Positions 32,996 through 41,630 are shown, counted from the stretch's first letter. The stretch: DNA of 62,329 nt from Clostridiaceae bacterium (GCA_018378255.1 JAGZXV010000008.1:1-62329), one strand, 5' to 3'. Notes: generated by a model not told the origin, from the sequence alone. Program-made: numbers and translations.

Positions 32996-34288
32996 TTACA
33001 AATTATTTTTTTCCCTGTCCCCAGCATCCATTTCTTTTGCTGACATCATGTAATAATTCCTTCCATTGGCGCTGGTCTCCTGACGGGCCAGTGACAATAA
33101 CGCCTGGCGTTTTAACTGATTGGCAGCGCTCTCCTCCTCTTTTGCCTGAATCAGCAGGTCACATAGCTGGAGAGCCATCTGAAAGCTGCCATTTTCCATG
33201 GCCTCTCTGCTCTCTTCCAGCACCTTCTCTGCGGAAATCATGGAAACTAATTTGCTGCTGAATTCCTGATCCGGCAGAGGATGGAGATTGGCAGGGTTTC
33301 CGTCAAACCAGCCCACATAACCTGTATAGATCCCTTTGACAGCCCATTCCGCCGCCCCGTAAAATTCACCCAGATAGGGCAGTTTCCTGTACTTTTCAGG
33401 CAAAACCACCTGCTCCGCGCACTGGGACATGCTCATTCCCCGGTTCATGCAGTCCAGAGTATTCAGCAAAATGTATTCGATGGCGTCTTTATAATTCCCC
33501 AGCACCTCCCGGACATTGTCCGCTCCGAGAACCGGTTTTGTATGGCCTGGGAGCAGGGCCTTGGCCCCGTATTCCATGATCTTTTCCAGAGAATCCACCC
33601 AGGCCGCAGCATCGCGGTACTGGCTCCCCCTCAGGGCATAGAGATTTGGAAAGCAGCCGAAATAGTTGTCGCCGCAGCATATGACGCCATCCTCTTCCAG
33701 CCAGATAAACATCTGGTCATCGGTTTCACCCACCGCGGAAACCATCTTCATCTTAACGCTGTCGATCTCCCTCTCCACTTCCTCTTCATGGTAAACCGTG
33801 TCCGGTGGCAGAAAATTATAGTTTCCCTCGCCGCAGGCCTTCCCTTCACGGATTCCGATCCCCTGGCAGAAACATTCTTCGTCGGACAGGCCATATCCAA
33901 ACTGCCGGTTTGTCCTTTTAGCCAAAATACCGTCGATCCTGTCGGTATGTTTAAGAACAGGCTTTTTAGGCCCGAACATAATGATCTCCTGTACCGTGTC
34001 TTTAAACGCAGCGGCGCCGCCTCTGTGATCCGGGTGCCCATGTGTATAAATAATCGTCCGTACCGGCTTATCGGTTTTCTCCCTGATCAGGATTTTCAGC
34101 TTTTCGGCCCTCAAATCGGTATCCAGGGCATCCACCAGGATCACCGAAGTATCACCTTCTATCACACAACTGTTGCTATGGCCTAATCCTACCACATGGC
34201 TGATCCTGTCATTGATTTGATAAACCTCATATGGATAAGCCCCTTTTGAAAAATCTCTTAACAACTCTTCCCCATTGCTGATTAACAT
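32996..34288 (-). CDS. MBL-fold alkyl sulfatase-like hydrolase
   Basis: A 430-aa metallo-beta-lactamase fold enzyme. The metal motif is THGHPDH (His83, His85, Asp87, His88), with VSAVGETDDQMFIWL and LLPGHTKPV giving the later metal ligands; the C-terminal half (AAEWAVKGIYTGYVGWFDGNPANL and a helical tail) is the dimerisation domain typical of SdsA/BDS1 alkyl sulfatases. No signal peptide is seen, so it would act in the cytoplasm on alkyl or aryl sulfate esters. It is a single gene with its own promoter, not part of the sulfatase operon further right. Confidence 0.85.
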   Translation of the reverse strand: MLISNGEELLRDFSKGAYPYEVYQINDRISHVVGLGHSNSCVIEGDTSVILVDALDTDLRAEKLKILIREKTDKPVRTIIYTHGHPDHRGGAAAFKDTVQEIIMFGPKKPVLKHTDRIDGILAKRTNRQFGYGLSDEECFCQGIGIREGKACGEGNYNFLPPDTVYHEEEVEREIDSVKMKMVSAVGETDDQMFIWLEEDGVICCGDNYFGCFPNLYALRGSQYRDAAAWVDSLEKIMEYGAKALLPGHTKPVLGADNVREVLGNYKDAIEYILLNTLDCMNRGMSMSQCAEQVVLPEKYRKLPYLGEFYGAAEWAVKGIYTGYVGWFDGNPANLHPLPDQEFSSKLVSMISAEKVLEESREAMENGSFQMALQLCDLLIQAKEEESAANQLKRQALLSLARQETSANGRNYYMMSAKEMDAGDREKNNL

Positions 34289-34344
34289 CGCGCTTTTCTC
34301 CCATCATCACATCACGGATTCACAAATTTCATGTGTTGATTTTC

Positions 34345-34373
34345 ATTGTACCAAATGTGAAACGCAATGTCTA
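34345..34373 (-). promoter_or_regulatory. Promoter of the MBL alkyl sulfatase-like gene
   Basis: Minus-strand TAGACA (34368-34373) and TACAAT (34345-34350) with a 17-bp spacer, about 57 bp before the start at 34288. Confidence 0.55.
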
Positions 34374-34429
34374 TTTTACAATTCTGTACCGCTCTGTTTT
34401 TACGCAGTACTCCAAAGCGCAGAGGAAAC

Positions 34430-35092
34430 TTAACACTTCACTCCGTTTACGTCCCCGCAGCTTAAAAGCAGTTCCGTCAGCCTGCTTTTACTGCATTCCT
34501 TAGGCAGCACAATCCCCAGTTCGGCTTTGAAACCTCCGCCTTTCACCCGCTCCATATCCATTGAAATCACCTCGATGTTATTTCTTGCAAATTCGCCCTG
34601 GATGATTCCCATGGTTTCCGGGTTGTTATTTATCATCAGTTCGACCATCTCGTATTTGTGCTCGGAATTTATAATAAACCTCCGGTGCAGGATGAACTGG
34701 ATAAAAACGATCAGTAAAGCCGTTATTCCGCCTATATAGTAAAGGCCTGCGCCAATGGCCATTCCGATACCGGATGTGGCCCAGATTCCGGCCGCAGTCG
34801 TAAGCCCGCTTACCGTATTATTTTTGATAAAAATGATCCCCGCTCCCAGAAAACCGATTCCGCTGACAATCTGAGCCGCAACCCTGGACGCATCATAGTC
34901 GGGTATGTCCTCAAACCCGTATTTGGATACAATCATGATCAGAGCCGATCCCAGCGCTACGATGGCATGGGTTCTGATTCCCGCCTCTTTATTCCTGTTT
35001 TTCCTTTCATAACCAATCACAATGCCGCAGACACAGGCTCCCACAATCCTGAGAACAAACTCCATCTGGGTCATCAGTTCCGCATAATTCAT
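34430..35092 (-). CDS. MgtC/SapB family membrane protein
   Basis: About 220 aa. The N-terminal domain has four to five membrane helices with the MgtC signature (GIVIGYERKNRNKEAGIRTHAIVALGSAL and ARVAAQIVSGIGFLGAGIIFI); the C-terminal ~80 residues form a soluble ACT-like domain. Relatives help growth at low magnesium or modulate ATP synthase. The ATG at 35092 follows AAAGGAGACGG; an earlier in-frame ATG at 35107 overlaps that site. The leader carries a strong hairpin just before the ribosome site, recalling the regulated leaders of other mgtC genes. Confidence 0.88.
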   Translation of the reverse strand: MNYAELMTQMEFVLRIVGACVCGIVIGYERKNRNKEAGIRTHAIVALGSALIMIVSKYGFEDIPDYDASRVAAQIVSGIGFLGAGIIFIKNNTVSGLTTAAGIWATSGIGMAIGAGLYYIGGITALLIVFIQFILHRRFIINSEHKYEMVELMINNNPETMGIIQGEFARNNIEVISMDMERVKGGGFKAELGIVLPKECSKSRLTELLLSCGDVNGVKC

Positions 35093-35112
35093 ACCGTCTC
35101 CTTTCAATCGGC

Positions 35113-35156
35113 GAAATCCCTCTTCGGGCCTGTTTCTTACCGCTCAGAGGGATTTC
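35113..35156 (-). promoter_or_regulatory. Leader hairpin before the MgtC-family gene
   Basis: GAAATCCCTCT (35113-35123) pairs perfectly with AGAGGGATTTC (35146-35156), an 11-bp stem ending about 15 bp ahead of the ribosome site. No T-run follows on the minus strand, so it is not a plain terminator for upstream genes. Confidence 0.5.
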
Positions 35157-35195
35157 TTTATTCCTTATCTCAATATTCCGTTCTTTTTAAATAGC

Positions 35196-35284
35196 AACTA
35201 TTCAGACGGCTCATCTTCCTGACCGGAATAACCGGTCAGGAAACATCGGATTGTCCATCTAATTTTCCCGCCGTCTGAACTGTT
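35196..35284 (-). repeat. Nested hairpin after the deoxyribosyltransferase gene
   Basis: An outer stem pairs 35196-35210 with 35270-35284 (15 bp, two mismatches, overlapping the stop codon), and an inner perfect 11-bp stem TTCCTGACCGG / CCGGTCAGGAA (35216-35242) has a 5-nt loop. No strong T-run follows. It may protect or end the operon transcript, or belong to the MgtC leader. Confidence 0.6.
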
Positions 35285-36374
35285 ACTTAAAATAATCTTC
35301 AGCTACGCGTTCAATAACCGCCTCAAACGTCCCCTCAAAGATCTTCATGGAACAGCCGAACATCAGATTCAGGGGATAATCAAAATCCTCCACATTGCAT
35401 CCGCTCATGTCCCTGTATTCCCTGTCCTCGCCCAGATGGGGAATGCGGTATTTTACAGGTCTTGCATCATCCATATATCCATATAGCTGTTTACCAAGCT
35501 GGAATGCCATTCCGCATTCAAACCCTACGTCATTGCTGCATTCATAACCTCTGTAATCATTCAGATCAGCTATGATCAGATCACAGTTTCTTATATGGCA
35601 GGCGTAATTTTCCAGGAGATTGGCGGCGGCTGTGTATGGATTTTTTGTATCCATCCGGGTCACGCCGTCAGCCCAGTCACAAGGCGTGCAGGCATCCATT
35701 CCGTATTTATCACAGATTTTTTTCATGATCCCGTACTTTTCTTTTGCATTCTCATCATACCGTTCCATACCCGAAAGATACACCTTGGGGCGTCCGCCCG
35801 GTTTAGCGGGGGCGCAGGCAGATTCGGCCGCTTTATCATTTCCTCTTCCCGCAGACTTGTACTCTTCTTCAATGTCTGTCATCAGCATTCTGAGGCAGTC
35901 GTCAAAATCCCCTTCCACAATCTTGGTGGAACCTACGACACAGGGTGAAAAGGGAAGGTCTTTATAGGGCGCCGTTTTGCCGTGTTCGTCATAAACCTCT
36001 TTATCCCTCATCACGTATTTCTGGTCTTTCCAGGCCAGGGGCCTTTTATCCCTGGTATATCCATAGCATCGGATTCCTCTGGCGTATGCCATTCCAATCT
36101 CATAAACCGTACCGCTATCCGCTTCCGAACCCCTGTAAGCTTCCAAATCCGCTATGATGGCTGTGGATTCATTCATATCCACTTTCAGGTCCTCAAAGAT
36201 GCTGTCCGCTCTCTTTTGAAGGTTTGGATTTTCCATATCCAGAGGATGGTCGTTGGGCAGGGTTACGCAAAACCCCAGGCTCTCCGCCCTCCGCCTCATA
36301 GCATTTAAAATGGCGGGACCTCCGGTGTAAAAACATTCCGGACCGGCTATATAAATCTTCTCATTCTCAAACAT
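35283..36374 (-). CDS. Tandem nucleoside 2-deoxyribosyltransferase
   Basis: A 363-aa protein made of two copies of the nucleoside 2-deoxyribosyltransferase fold. Each opens with a YIAGPE / YLSGME loop, each has an ADL-x-x-YRG block, and each keeps the catalytic Glu in (Y/F)E(I/C)GMA: Glu92 and Glu286. Usual family proteins are about 150 aa and single-domain. The enzyme would swap bases on deoxyribose. It follows the nucleoside hydrolase gene by 15 bp, so the pair belongs to purine/pyrimidine nucleoside salvage. Confidence 0.87.
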   Translation of the reverse strand: MFENEKIYIAGPECFYTGGPAILNAMRRRAESLGFCVTLPNDHPLDMENPNLQKRADSIFEDLKVDMNESTAIIADLEAYRGSEADSGTVYEIGMAYARGIRCYGYTRDKRPLAWKDQKYVMRDKEVYDEHGKTAPYKDLPFSPCVVGSTKIVEGDFDDCLRMLMTDIEEEYKSAGRGNDKAAESACAPAKPGGRPKVYLSGMERYDENAKEKYGIMKKICDKYGMDACTPCDWADGVTRMDTKNPYTAAANLLENYACHIRNCDLIIADLNDYRGYECSNDVGFECGMAFQLGKQLYGYMDDARPVKYRIPHLGEDREYRDMSGCNVEDFDYPLNLMFGCSMKIFEGTFEAVIERVAEDYFK

Positions 36375-36389
36375 AGGATTCTCCCCTCC

Positions 36390-37340
36390 TTATGACAGCA
36401 CCAGTTTCATCAGAAGCTGCAGGAATCTTTCATGGTCGGCACTTTTAGCGATCTCAATCAACGGAAGGTTTTCCCATACATGATGGTGTCTCGCATCCAA
36501 TACCGTATTTCCAAGGGTCAGCTCTCCCTTAGTCTCAATCCCCACTCTTCCCATAAATGTTTCAACCAATGTAGGATCAATGGCATATCCCACCGCCATA
36601 CAGTCTATAACCGTACAATATGCTTCAAACCCTCTTCCGTTCACAAAATTGATGGCCTGAAGCAGGAATTTGGCTTCCTTTTTATCGCTCTTTTTTAAAT
36701 CTTCTATATCTTTATCCGTCAGATTCACATCAAAATGAGTAGCCACATCCAGTCCGATAGCCACCAGCTTTACCCCTGACCTGTATACAATATCGGCCGC
36801 TTCCGGATCCACATAAACATTCCACTCACTCTGGGGAGTGTCCCCCGTCGCATTGGCAAATGCGTATTTATTCAGGCCGAACGCTCCTGAAATCGCATAG
36901 ACACCGGCGATCATGTCTTTTATCTCAGGCGCTTTCATCATAGCCATAGCCAGATTGCTCATAGGAGCCGTACATAATATGTAAATCTCCCCTGCATTCT
37001 CTTTGATGAGATCAATCATCAGATCCACAGCGTGTTTTTCGCAGAGAGGGGTAGTCGGCTCCGGCAGGAAATTCTCCGCCTGGCCATCCGTTCCATGGGT
37101 AAATGGATCCTTAGGTGATTCTCTCACAATAGGGGCAGGCATCCCCTTTCCCACCGGAATATCCGTGCGGCCCAGCATCTCCAAAATCTTCAGCGCATTT
37201 TTGCTGGTAATATCCACAGGATAGTTGCCATTGACCGTAGTCACTGCCAATACGTCCAGATCCTCTGATTTACACGCCATCACAATCGCCATGGAATCGT
37301 CCATACCAGGATCACAATCCAGAATAATTTTCTTTGCCAT
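36390..37340 (-). CDS. Inosine/uridine-preferring nucleoside hydrolase family protein
   Basis: A 316-aa hydrolase with the calcium-binding N-terminal DCDPGMDDSMA (residues 8-18), the VTTVNGNYPVDITSKNALKIL block, and a late DVATHFDVNLT plus D-A-R-H-H-HVW segment. It splits the N-glycosidic bond of nucleosides to base and ribose. The gene starts its own small operon with the deoxyribosyltransferase behind it, and its promoter carries the same TTATTTATCA repeats seen before the LacI regulator gene. RBS AAAGGAAAG. Confidence 0.9.
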   Translation of the reverse strand: MAKKIILDCDPGMDDSMAIVMACKSEDLDVLAVTTVNGNYPVDITSKNALKILEMLGRTDIPVGKGMPAPIVRESPKDPFTHGTDGQAENFLPEPTTPLCEKHAVDLMIDLIKENAGEIYILCTAPMSNLAMAMMKAPEIKDMIAGVYAISGAFGLNKYAFANATGDTPQSEWNVYVDPEAADIVYRSGVKLVAIGLDVATHFDVNLTDKDIEDLKKSDKKEAKFLLQAINFVNGRGFEAYCTVIDCMAVGYAIDPTLVETFMGRVGIETKGELTLGNTVLDARHHHVWENLPLIEIAKSADHERFLQLLMKLVLS

Positions 37341-37393
37341 TGTCTTCTTTCCTTTCTTTGATAAATATTTGCTAAATTTTTGTTGTTTGATAA

Positions 37394-37456
37394 ATTATAT
37401 CATCTTTTATTTATCATTTCAACTGTATTTTTAAAATATTTACCATTTATTTATCA
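37394..37456 (-). promoter_or_regulatory. Nucleoside hydrolase promoter with TTTATTTATCA repeats
   Basis: Minus-strand TTGAAA (37417-37422) and TATAAT (37394-37399), 17 bp apart. TTTATTTATCA occurs at 37406-37416 (inside the spacer) and 37446-37456 (upstream). The same sequence is in the LacI gene promoter, so these are probable operators for that regulator. Confidence 0.6.
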
Positions 37457-37501
37457 TCTGTCTTTTCTTCCGCTGCCGCCCTCTTTAAAAAGGTGTTTTA
37501 G

Positions 37502-37550
37502 AAAAAAATCAGACCGCAGATCACAGGGAAAAATCCTGCAATCTGCGGCC
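37502..37550 (-). terminator. Terminator after the LacI regulator gene
   Basis: Minus-strand stem CCGCAGAT / ATCTGCGG with an inner CAGG/CCTG pairing, followed by seven Ts (plus-strand A-run 37502-37508). The 117 bp between it and the stop codon shows no gene. Confidence 0.75.
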
Positions 37551-37667
37551 TCTGTCCTTATCCCGCAGCTTCTCTGTCTCATGTTTCCGGGTTTTTTGTT
37601 TTTATCCAAACCTGGTTCTAACCTTTCAAATACGCCCGGACCGGCTCCGCCTTTCCACGCTCTCCGC

Positions 37668-38696
37668 TCAGGCATGGAGGTCCCACACGGATTCCCTCTC
37701 CACAAGAAATGGAGTAAAGTAGTAGTTCCTGGGCCCTTCTTCCTGGTCTGCCGGGTTGATGTTCTGCAGCATCACCTCCGCCGCCTGCTCTCCGATCCGG
37801 GCCGCATTCTGGTCCACACTGGTTAAACCCGGCTGCAGAAGGCTGCAGATTCTGGTATTATCAAAGCCTACAACCGATAAGTCTTCCGGAATCCTGATCC
37901 CTTCGGCCCCGGCATACTGGTAAATCCCATACCCAATCTCATCATTGCCCGCAAAAACGGCTGTCACGCCTTTTGCATACAGGTCTTTCGCTCCCCGATA
38001 TCCGGTATCCGCATCGTATTCTCCGTAAAAAACCAGCTCTTCGTCAAACAAAATCCCGTTCCGGGCCAGCGCCTGTTTATAGCCTTCCAGCCTTTTTCTC
38101 ACCGTATATACCTCTTTATTCCCCAGGATACATCCGATCCTTCTGTGGCCTTTTTTTATCAGGTATTCCGCCGCAGTCTTCCCCCCGTGCTTGTTGTCCG
38201 CGGTAACAAAATCACAGAACACGGAATACACCGCCCGGTCGACCAAAATCATGGGAACACCGCTGTCCTGCAAAGACTTCATCATCTTGATCAGTTTATC
38301 GTCTTTGCTGTGGATACACGGCGGAATCACAATGATGCCGTCCACATTCTTGCTGGTCAGGCTTTCAAGCGCCTGATAACAGGTCTTCAGGTCTTCGTCC
38401 ACACCGCACTGGAAAACCGTATAGCCTTCCCGGGACAGGTATCTTACGGCAGCCAGGGATACCTGCTGGTAAAACAGGTTTTGAACATCGGGTATCACAA
38501 GCCCCACGGTCTTCACCTTACCGACAGAACTGAAATTCATATGGTTTTCATTTTGAAATTTCATTTCCCGGGAAATGCGCAGAATATGTTCCTTGGTCGC
38601 CTCGGACAGCCTGCAGGGCTTATCGTTTAAAACCAATGATACCGCCGTCGCCGACACTCCTGCCGCTTTTGCAATATCCTTAACTTTGACTTTCAA
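37668..38696 (-). CDS. LacI-family regulator of nucleoside salvage
   Basis: About 342 aa with the N-terminal LacI helix-turn-helix (VKVKDIAKAAGVSATAVSLVLNDK) and a periplasmic-binding-like ligand domain (VGLVIPDVQNLFYQQVSLA, VVGFDNTRICSLLQPGLTSVDQN). The start is a TTG at 38696 with AAAGGGG eight bases ahead; this gives the canonical helix-turn-helix opening, while the open frame reaches back to 38759 across its own promoter. Placed between deoB and the nucleoside hydrolase, it is likely to sense a nucleoside or base and to control both promoters with TTTATTTATCA sites. Confidence 0.88.
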   Translation of the reverse strand: MKVKVKDIAKAAGVSATAVSLVLNDKPCRLSEATKEHILRISREMKFQNENHMNFSSVGKVKTVGLVIPDVQNLFYQQVSLAAVRYLSREGYTVFQCGVDEDLKTCYQALESLTSKNVDGIIVIPPCIHSKDDKLIKMMKSLQDSGVPMILVDRAVYSVFCDFVTADNKHGGKTAAEYLIKKGHRRIGCILGNKEVYTVRKRLEGYKQALARNGILFDEELVFYGEYDADTGYRGAKDLYAKGVTAVFAGNDEIGYGIYQYAGAEGIRIPEDLSVVGFDNTRICSLLQPGLTSVDQNAARIGEQAAEVMLQNINPADQEEGPRNYYFTPFLVERESVWDLHA

Positions 38697-38716
38697 TTGT
38701 TTTCCCCTTTTGCTAA

Positions 38717-38759
38717 ATTTATTTATCACAATCATAATATATTGGATCTTAATAGTCAA
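38717..38759 (-). promoter_or_regulatory. Promoter of the LacI gene with TTTATTTATCA site
   Basis: Minus-strand TTGACT (38754-38759) and TATGAT (38731-38736) with an exact 17-bp spacer; ATTTATTTATCA lies at 38717-38728, just downstream of the -10, where bound repressor would block transcription. Confidence 0.65.
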
Positions 38760-38774
38760 GAGAGGAAACGCCGG

Positions 38775-39965
38775 TCAGACCAGTTCATCCAGCAGGGACC
38801 GTCCAATCGTGCCTTCCGGCATTGGCACCTGGAAATTACCGGCAATCGTGGCGCCGACCACTGCAAATGTGTCCCGGTCTTCCAGCTTTCCATATCCTTT
38901 CATGGATGGAGAATAGGCTAATAACGGCACCCACTCCTTGGTATGGTCTGTTCCCTTGTAGGCAGGATCATTTCCGTGATCCGCGGTTATCAGCAAAAGA
39001 TCATCTTCACGCAGTTTCTGGAGCAGAATACCCAGTTTTTCATCGAACCGCTCCAGCTCTTTTCCATAACCCACCGGATCCCTGCGGTGTCCCCACAAGG
39101 CGTCAAAATCCACCAGGTTCACGAAACAGAGGCCGTGAAAATCCTTATCTGCAATCTCTATGGTCTGCTCCATGCCATGAACGCTGCTCTTTGACTTATA
39201 GCTTTCCGTTATGCCTTCCCCATCAAAAATATCCTTAATTTTTCCCACGCTGATCACGTCCAGCCCATGATCTTTAAGCGCATCCAAAGCAGTCTTCCCA
39301 TATGGTTTCAGCGCGTAATCATGGCGGTTGGAAGTCCGCTTAAATTCTCCTTTTTTCTTACCCACATAAGGCCTTGCGATTACCCGGCCCACCTTCCATT
39401 CATCCTTCATGGTCAGTTCTCTGGCAATCTCACAGCAGCGGTACAGTTCTTCCAATCCGAATGTCTCTTCATTGCCGCAGATCTGCAGCACCGAATCGGC
39501 AGACGTATAGACGATCATATCTCCGGTAGCTATTTCATGCTCCCCCAGTTCATCCAGGATTTCGGTGCCGCTGGCCGATTTATTGCCAACGATCTTATGC
39601 CCTGTCCGTCTGCTCAGCTCATCCAGCAGCTCTTTTGGGAAGCCGGTATCGGTAAATGTCTGAAACGGTTTTGTTATATGCAGCCCCATCATTTCCCAGT
39701 GTCCGGTCATGGTATCTTTTCCCACGCTGGCCTCCGACAGCCGCCCATAATAGCCTTTCGGCCTTTCGGCGGGCAAAACATGGGTCAGAGGATGTAAATT
39801 GGCTATCCCCAAGCCAGCCAGATTGGGGATCGAAAACTCAGGCATGTGTTCATCAATATGGCCCAGGGTATCCGTTCCTTCATCCCCGTACTCCGCCGCA
39901 TTGGGCATGGCTCCTATGCCCAGGGAATCGATAACTATTGTAAAAATCCTCTTATATTTTTCCAT
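38775..39965 (-). CDS. deoB: Phosphopentomutase
   Basis: A 396-aa metal-dependent mutase of the alkaline phosphatase superfamily that interconverts (deoxy)ribose-1-phosphate and -5-phosphate. Family marks: IVIDSLGIGAMPNA at the N-terminus, the GKDTMTGHWEMMGL nucleophile region, FVNLVDFDALWGHRRD, and ITADHGNDPAYKGTDHTKEWVPLL. Full length for DeoB. It follows deoD by 9 bp, so purine nucleosides are phosphorolysed and the sugar phosphate passed on to glycolysis. Confidence 0.96.
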   Translation of the reverse strand: MEKYKRIFTIVIDSLGIGAMPNAAEYGDEGTDTLGHIDEHMPEFSIPNLAGLGIANLHPLTHVLPAERPKGYYGRLSEASVGKDTMTGHWEMMGLHITKPFQTFTDTGFPKELLDELSRRTGHKIVGNKSASGTEILDELGEHEIATGDMIVYTSADSVLQICGNEETFGLEELYRCCEIARELTMKDEWKVGRVIARPYVGKKKGEFKRTSNRHDYALKPYGKTALDALKDHGLDVISVGKIKDIFDGEGITESYKSKSSVHGMEQTIEIADKDFHGLCFVNLVDFDALWGHRRDPVGYGKELERFDEKLGILLQKLREDDLLLITADHGNDPAYKGTDHTKEWVPLLAYSPSMKGYGKLEDRDTFAVVGATIAGNFQVPMPEGTIGRSLLDELV

Positions 39966-39974
39966 ATTATCTCC

Positions 39975-40685
39975 TTATAAACATGCTTCTAATGCGATTT
40001 TCATCATATTGGTAAAGGAATTCTGCCGTTCCTCAGCCGTCGCCTTCTGGTTTGAAGTAAAGGAATCGGATATGGTCAGCAGGCAGGCCGCCTGTTTTCC
40101 CAGAACGGACGCATTGTGAAATAACGCAAAGCTCTCCATATCGACACAGGTGCACTGATGCTTTCTGTTGATCTCCTTAAAATCATCCACATTGTCCTCA
40201 CAGTAAAATACGTCGCTGGAATGTACTCTGGTTAGCGTCAGAGGAATTCCCAGTTCTTTTGCAGCTGCTGTGATAACTCCATTCAGGCTTTCACTGGGAT
40301 AAACGATGTCCTTATCATAGCCGTTCTGTGTGCGGGCAAAACTGGTTTCGCTCCATACGCTGTCCGCCAGCACCACATCATATAATTTCAGTTCATCTAC
40401 ATAAGCTCCCGCTGATCCGATGCGGATAATCTGTTCCACTCCATACTGGGTGAAAAGTTCGTAGGAATAAATTCCCATGGACGGCATTCCCATCCCGCTG
40501 GCCATTACAGTTACAGGATGTCCTTTATAAGTTCCCGTATACGCATACATGTTCCGCACTTCATTGACAAGTTTTGCATCCTCTAAAAATGTCTCCGCGA
40601 TGAATTTAGCCCTCAACGGATCGCCCGGCATCAATACCTTTGCAGCAATATCCCCTTTTTCCGCCTGATTGTGTGGTGTAGACAT
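39975..40685 (-). CDS. deoD: Purine nucleoside phosphorylase, hexameric type
   Basis: A 236-aa phosphorylase that releases purine bases and (deoxy)ribose-1-phosphate. Motifs are STPHNQA, MPGDPLRAKFIAE (phosphate site), MASGMGMPSMGIYSYEL, IRIGSAGAY, CVDMESFALF and TISDSF with the catalytic Asp. The N-terminal His and GDPLRA loop place it in the trimer-of-dimers DeoD class. It starts the deoD-deoB operon, divergent from a Crp/Fnr regulator. RBS AAGGAGG. Confidence 0.95.
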   Translation of the reverse strand: MSTPHNQAEKGDIAAKVLMPGDPLRAKFIAETFLEDAKLVNEVRNMYAYTGTYKGHPVTVMASGMGMPSMGIYSYELFTQYGVEQIIRIGSAGAYVDELKLYDVVLADSVWSETSFARTQNGYDKDIVYPSESLNGVITAAAKELGIPLTLTRVHSSDVFYCEDNVDDFKEINRKHQCTCVDMESFALFHNASVLGKQAACLLTISDSFTSNQKATAEERQNSFTNMMKIALEACL

Positions 40686-40717
40686 AATAAATACCTCCTT
40701 AATTTATTCTTTCTCCT

Positions 40718-40746
40718 TATTATAATGCTTGCATTTCTTATATAAA
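40718..40746 (-). promoter_or_regulatory. Probable deoD-deoB promoter
   Basis: Minus-strand TTTATA (40741-40746) and TATAAT (40718-40723), 17 bp apart, about 33 bp before the deoD start. A plus-strand TATAAT for the Crp/Fnr gene lies at 40755-40760. Confidence 0.5.
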
Positions 40747-40775
40747 TACAATACTATAATAGCGTAACAGCAAAA

Positions 40776-40789
40776 AGGACACCTGTCCT
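40776..40789 (+). promoter_or_regulatory. Palindromic operator AGGACA-CC-TGTCCT
   Basis: A perfect 6-bp-arm dyad, flanked by A-rich and T-rich runs, lies between the divergent deoD and Crp/Fnr-type genes, just downstream of the latter's -10. It is a likely binding site for the Crp/Fnr-type protein. Confidence 0.5.
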
Positions 40790-40872
40790 CTTTTTCTCAA
40801 TTTAAGGATAACAGTTCAGGACGGCGGGAAGATGGCCGTTCGGAACCGTTACATTCAAGAAAGGAATTGGAA

Positions 40873-41589
40873 ATGAATCTTCCAGACACGATTGCCGTTT
40901 ATCTGAACGAAGAGCAGCTTGACTTTTTACATAGATTCTTCCGGAACTGTCCGGACAGTTTTGCTGCAAATTTAATATACAAAAAATTCCGTAAAAACCA
41001 GGTGCTGATCAATGCCGGGGATTCCTGTTCCCACGTTTACATTCTGCTGGAAGGACGGCTGCAGGCCATCGAAGAGTATGTCACCGACGATCCCTACAGT
41101 TTTATGGAAATCCCGGCCATAGATATTGTCGGCGATTATGAACTGTTCCAGCAGGTTTCACACCGGGTAATCACTTTAACCACGCTGGAGGCCTCATCCT
41201 TCCTCCTCATCCCGTCCAATGCCTATTTCTCCTGGATACAGAATGATGCAAATGCCCTGTTTATCCGGACCCAGAAACTGATCAGCCAGATTACCGTTCA
41301 AAACCAGTTCGAACGGCAGAACTTTTTTCTGGATAATAAAACGCGGCTCATTTACTTTTTATTCACAGAATGCAGCCGTTTAAACGGACAGGAGCCTCCA
41401 TATTACATCACTTATACCAGGCCCCAGATCGCGCAGAAACTGGGCTGTTCCGTAAGAACCATAAACAGGGCTGTTCTTTCACTAAAAAAGCAGGGTCTCG
41501 CAGCCATCAGCCACGGTAAAATACAGATACAAAAAGATCAGTATCTGTGGATGCAGGAATATCTTCAGCGGAATATGAGGCTATTATAA
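40873..41589 (+). CDS. Crp/Fnr-family transcriptional regulator
   Basis: About 238 aa. An N-terminal cyclic-nucleotide-binding-like beta barrel (KNQVLINAGDSCSHVYILLEGRLQAI ... DIVGDYELFQ) is joined to a winged helix (PQIAQKLGCSVRTINRAVLSLKKQGLAAI). The cAMP-contact residues are not conserved and the protein lacks a Cys cluster, so it is neither a true Crp nor an oxygen-sensing Fnr. The ATG at 40873 follows AAAGGAA; a TTG two codons earlier is possible. It is divergent from deoD and may control it. Confidence 0.88.
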   Translation: MNLPDTIAVYLNEEQLDFLHRFFRNCPDSFAANLIYKKFRKNQVLINAGDSCSHVYILLEGRLQAIEEYVTDDPYSFMEIPAIDIVGDYELFQQVSHRVITLTTLEASSFLLIPSNAYFSWIQNDANALFIRTQKLISQITVQNQFERQNFFLDNKTRLIYFLFTECSRLNGQEPPYYITYTRPQIAQKLGCSVRTINRAVLSLKKQGLAAISHGKIQIQKDQYLWMQEYLQRNMRLL

Positions 41590-41630
41590 ACCAGGCAGTT
41601 CCCCATTTCCCCTGTCAAATCCCGAAAGGG

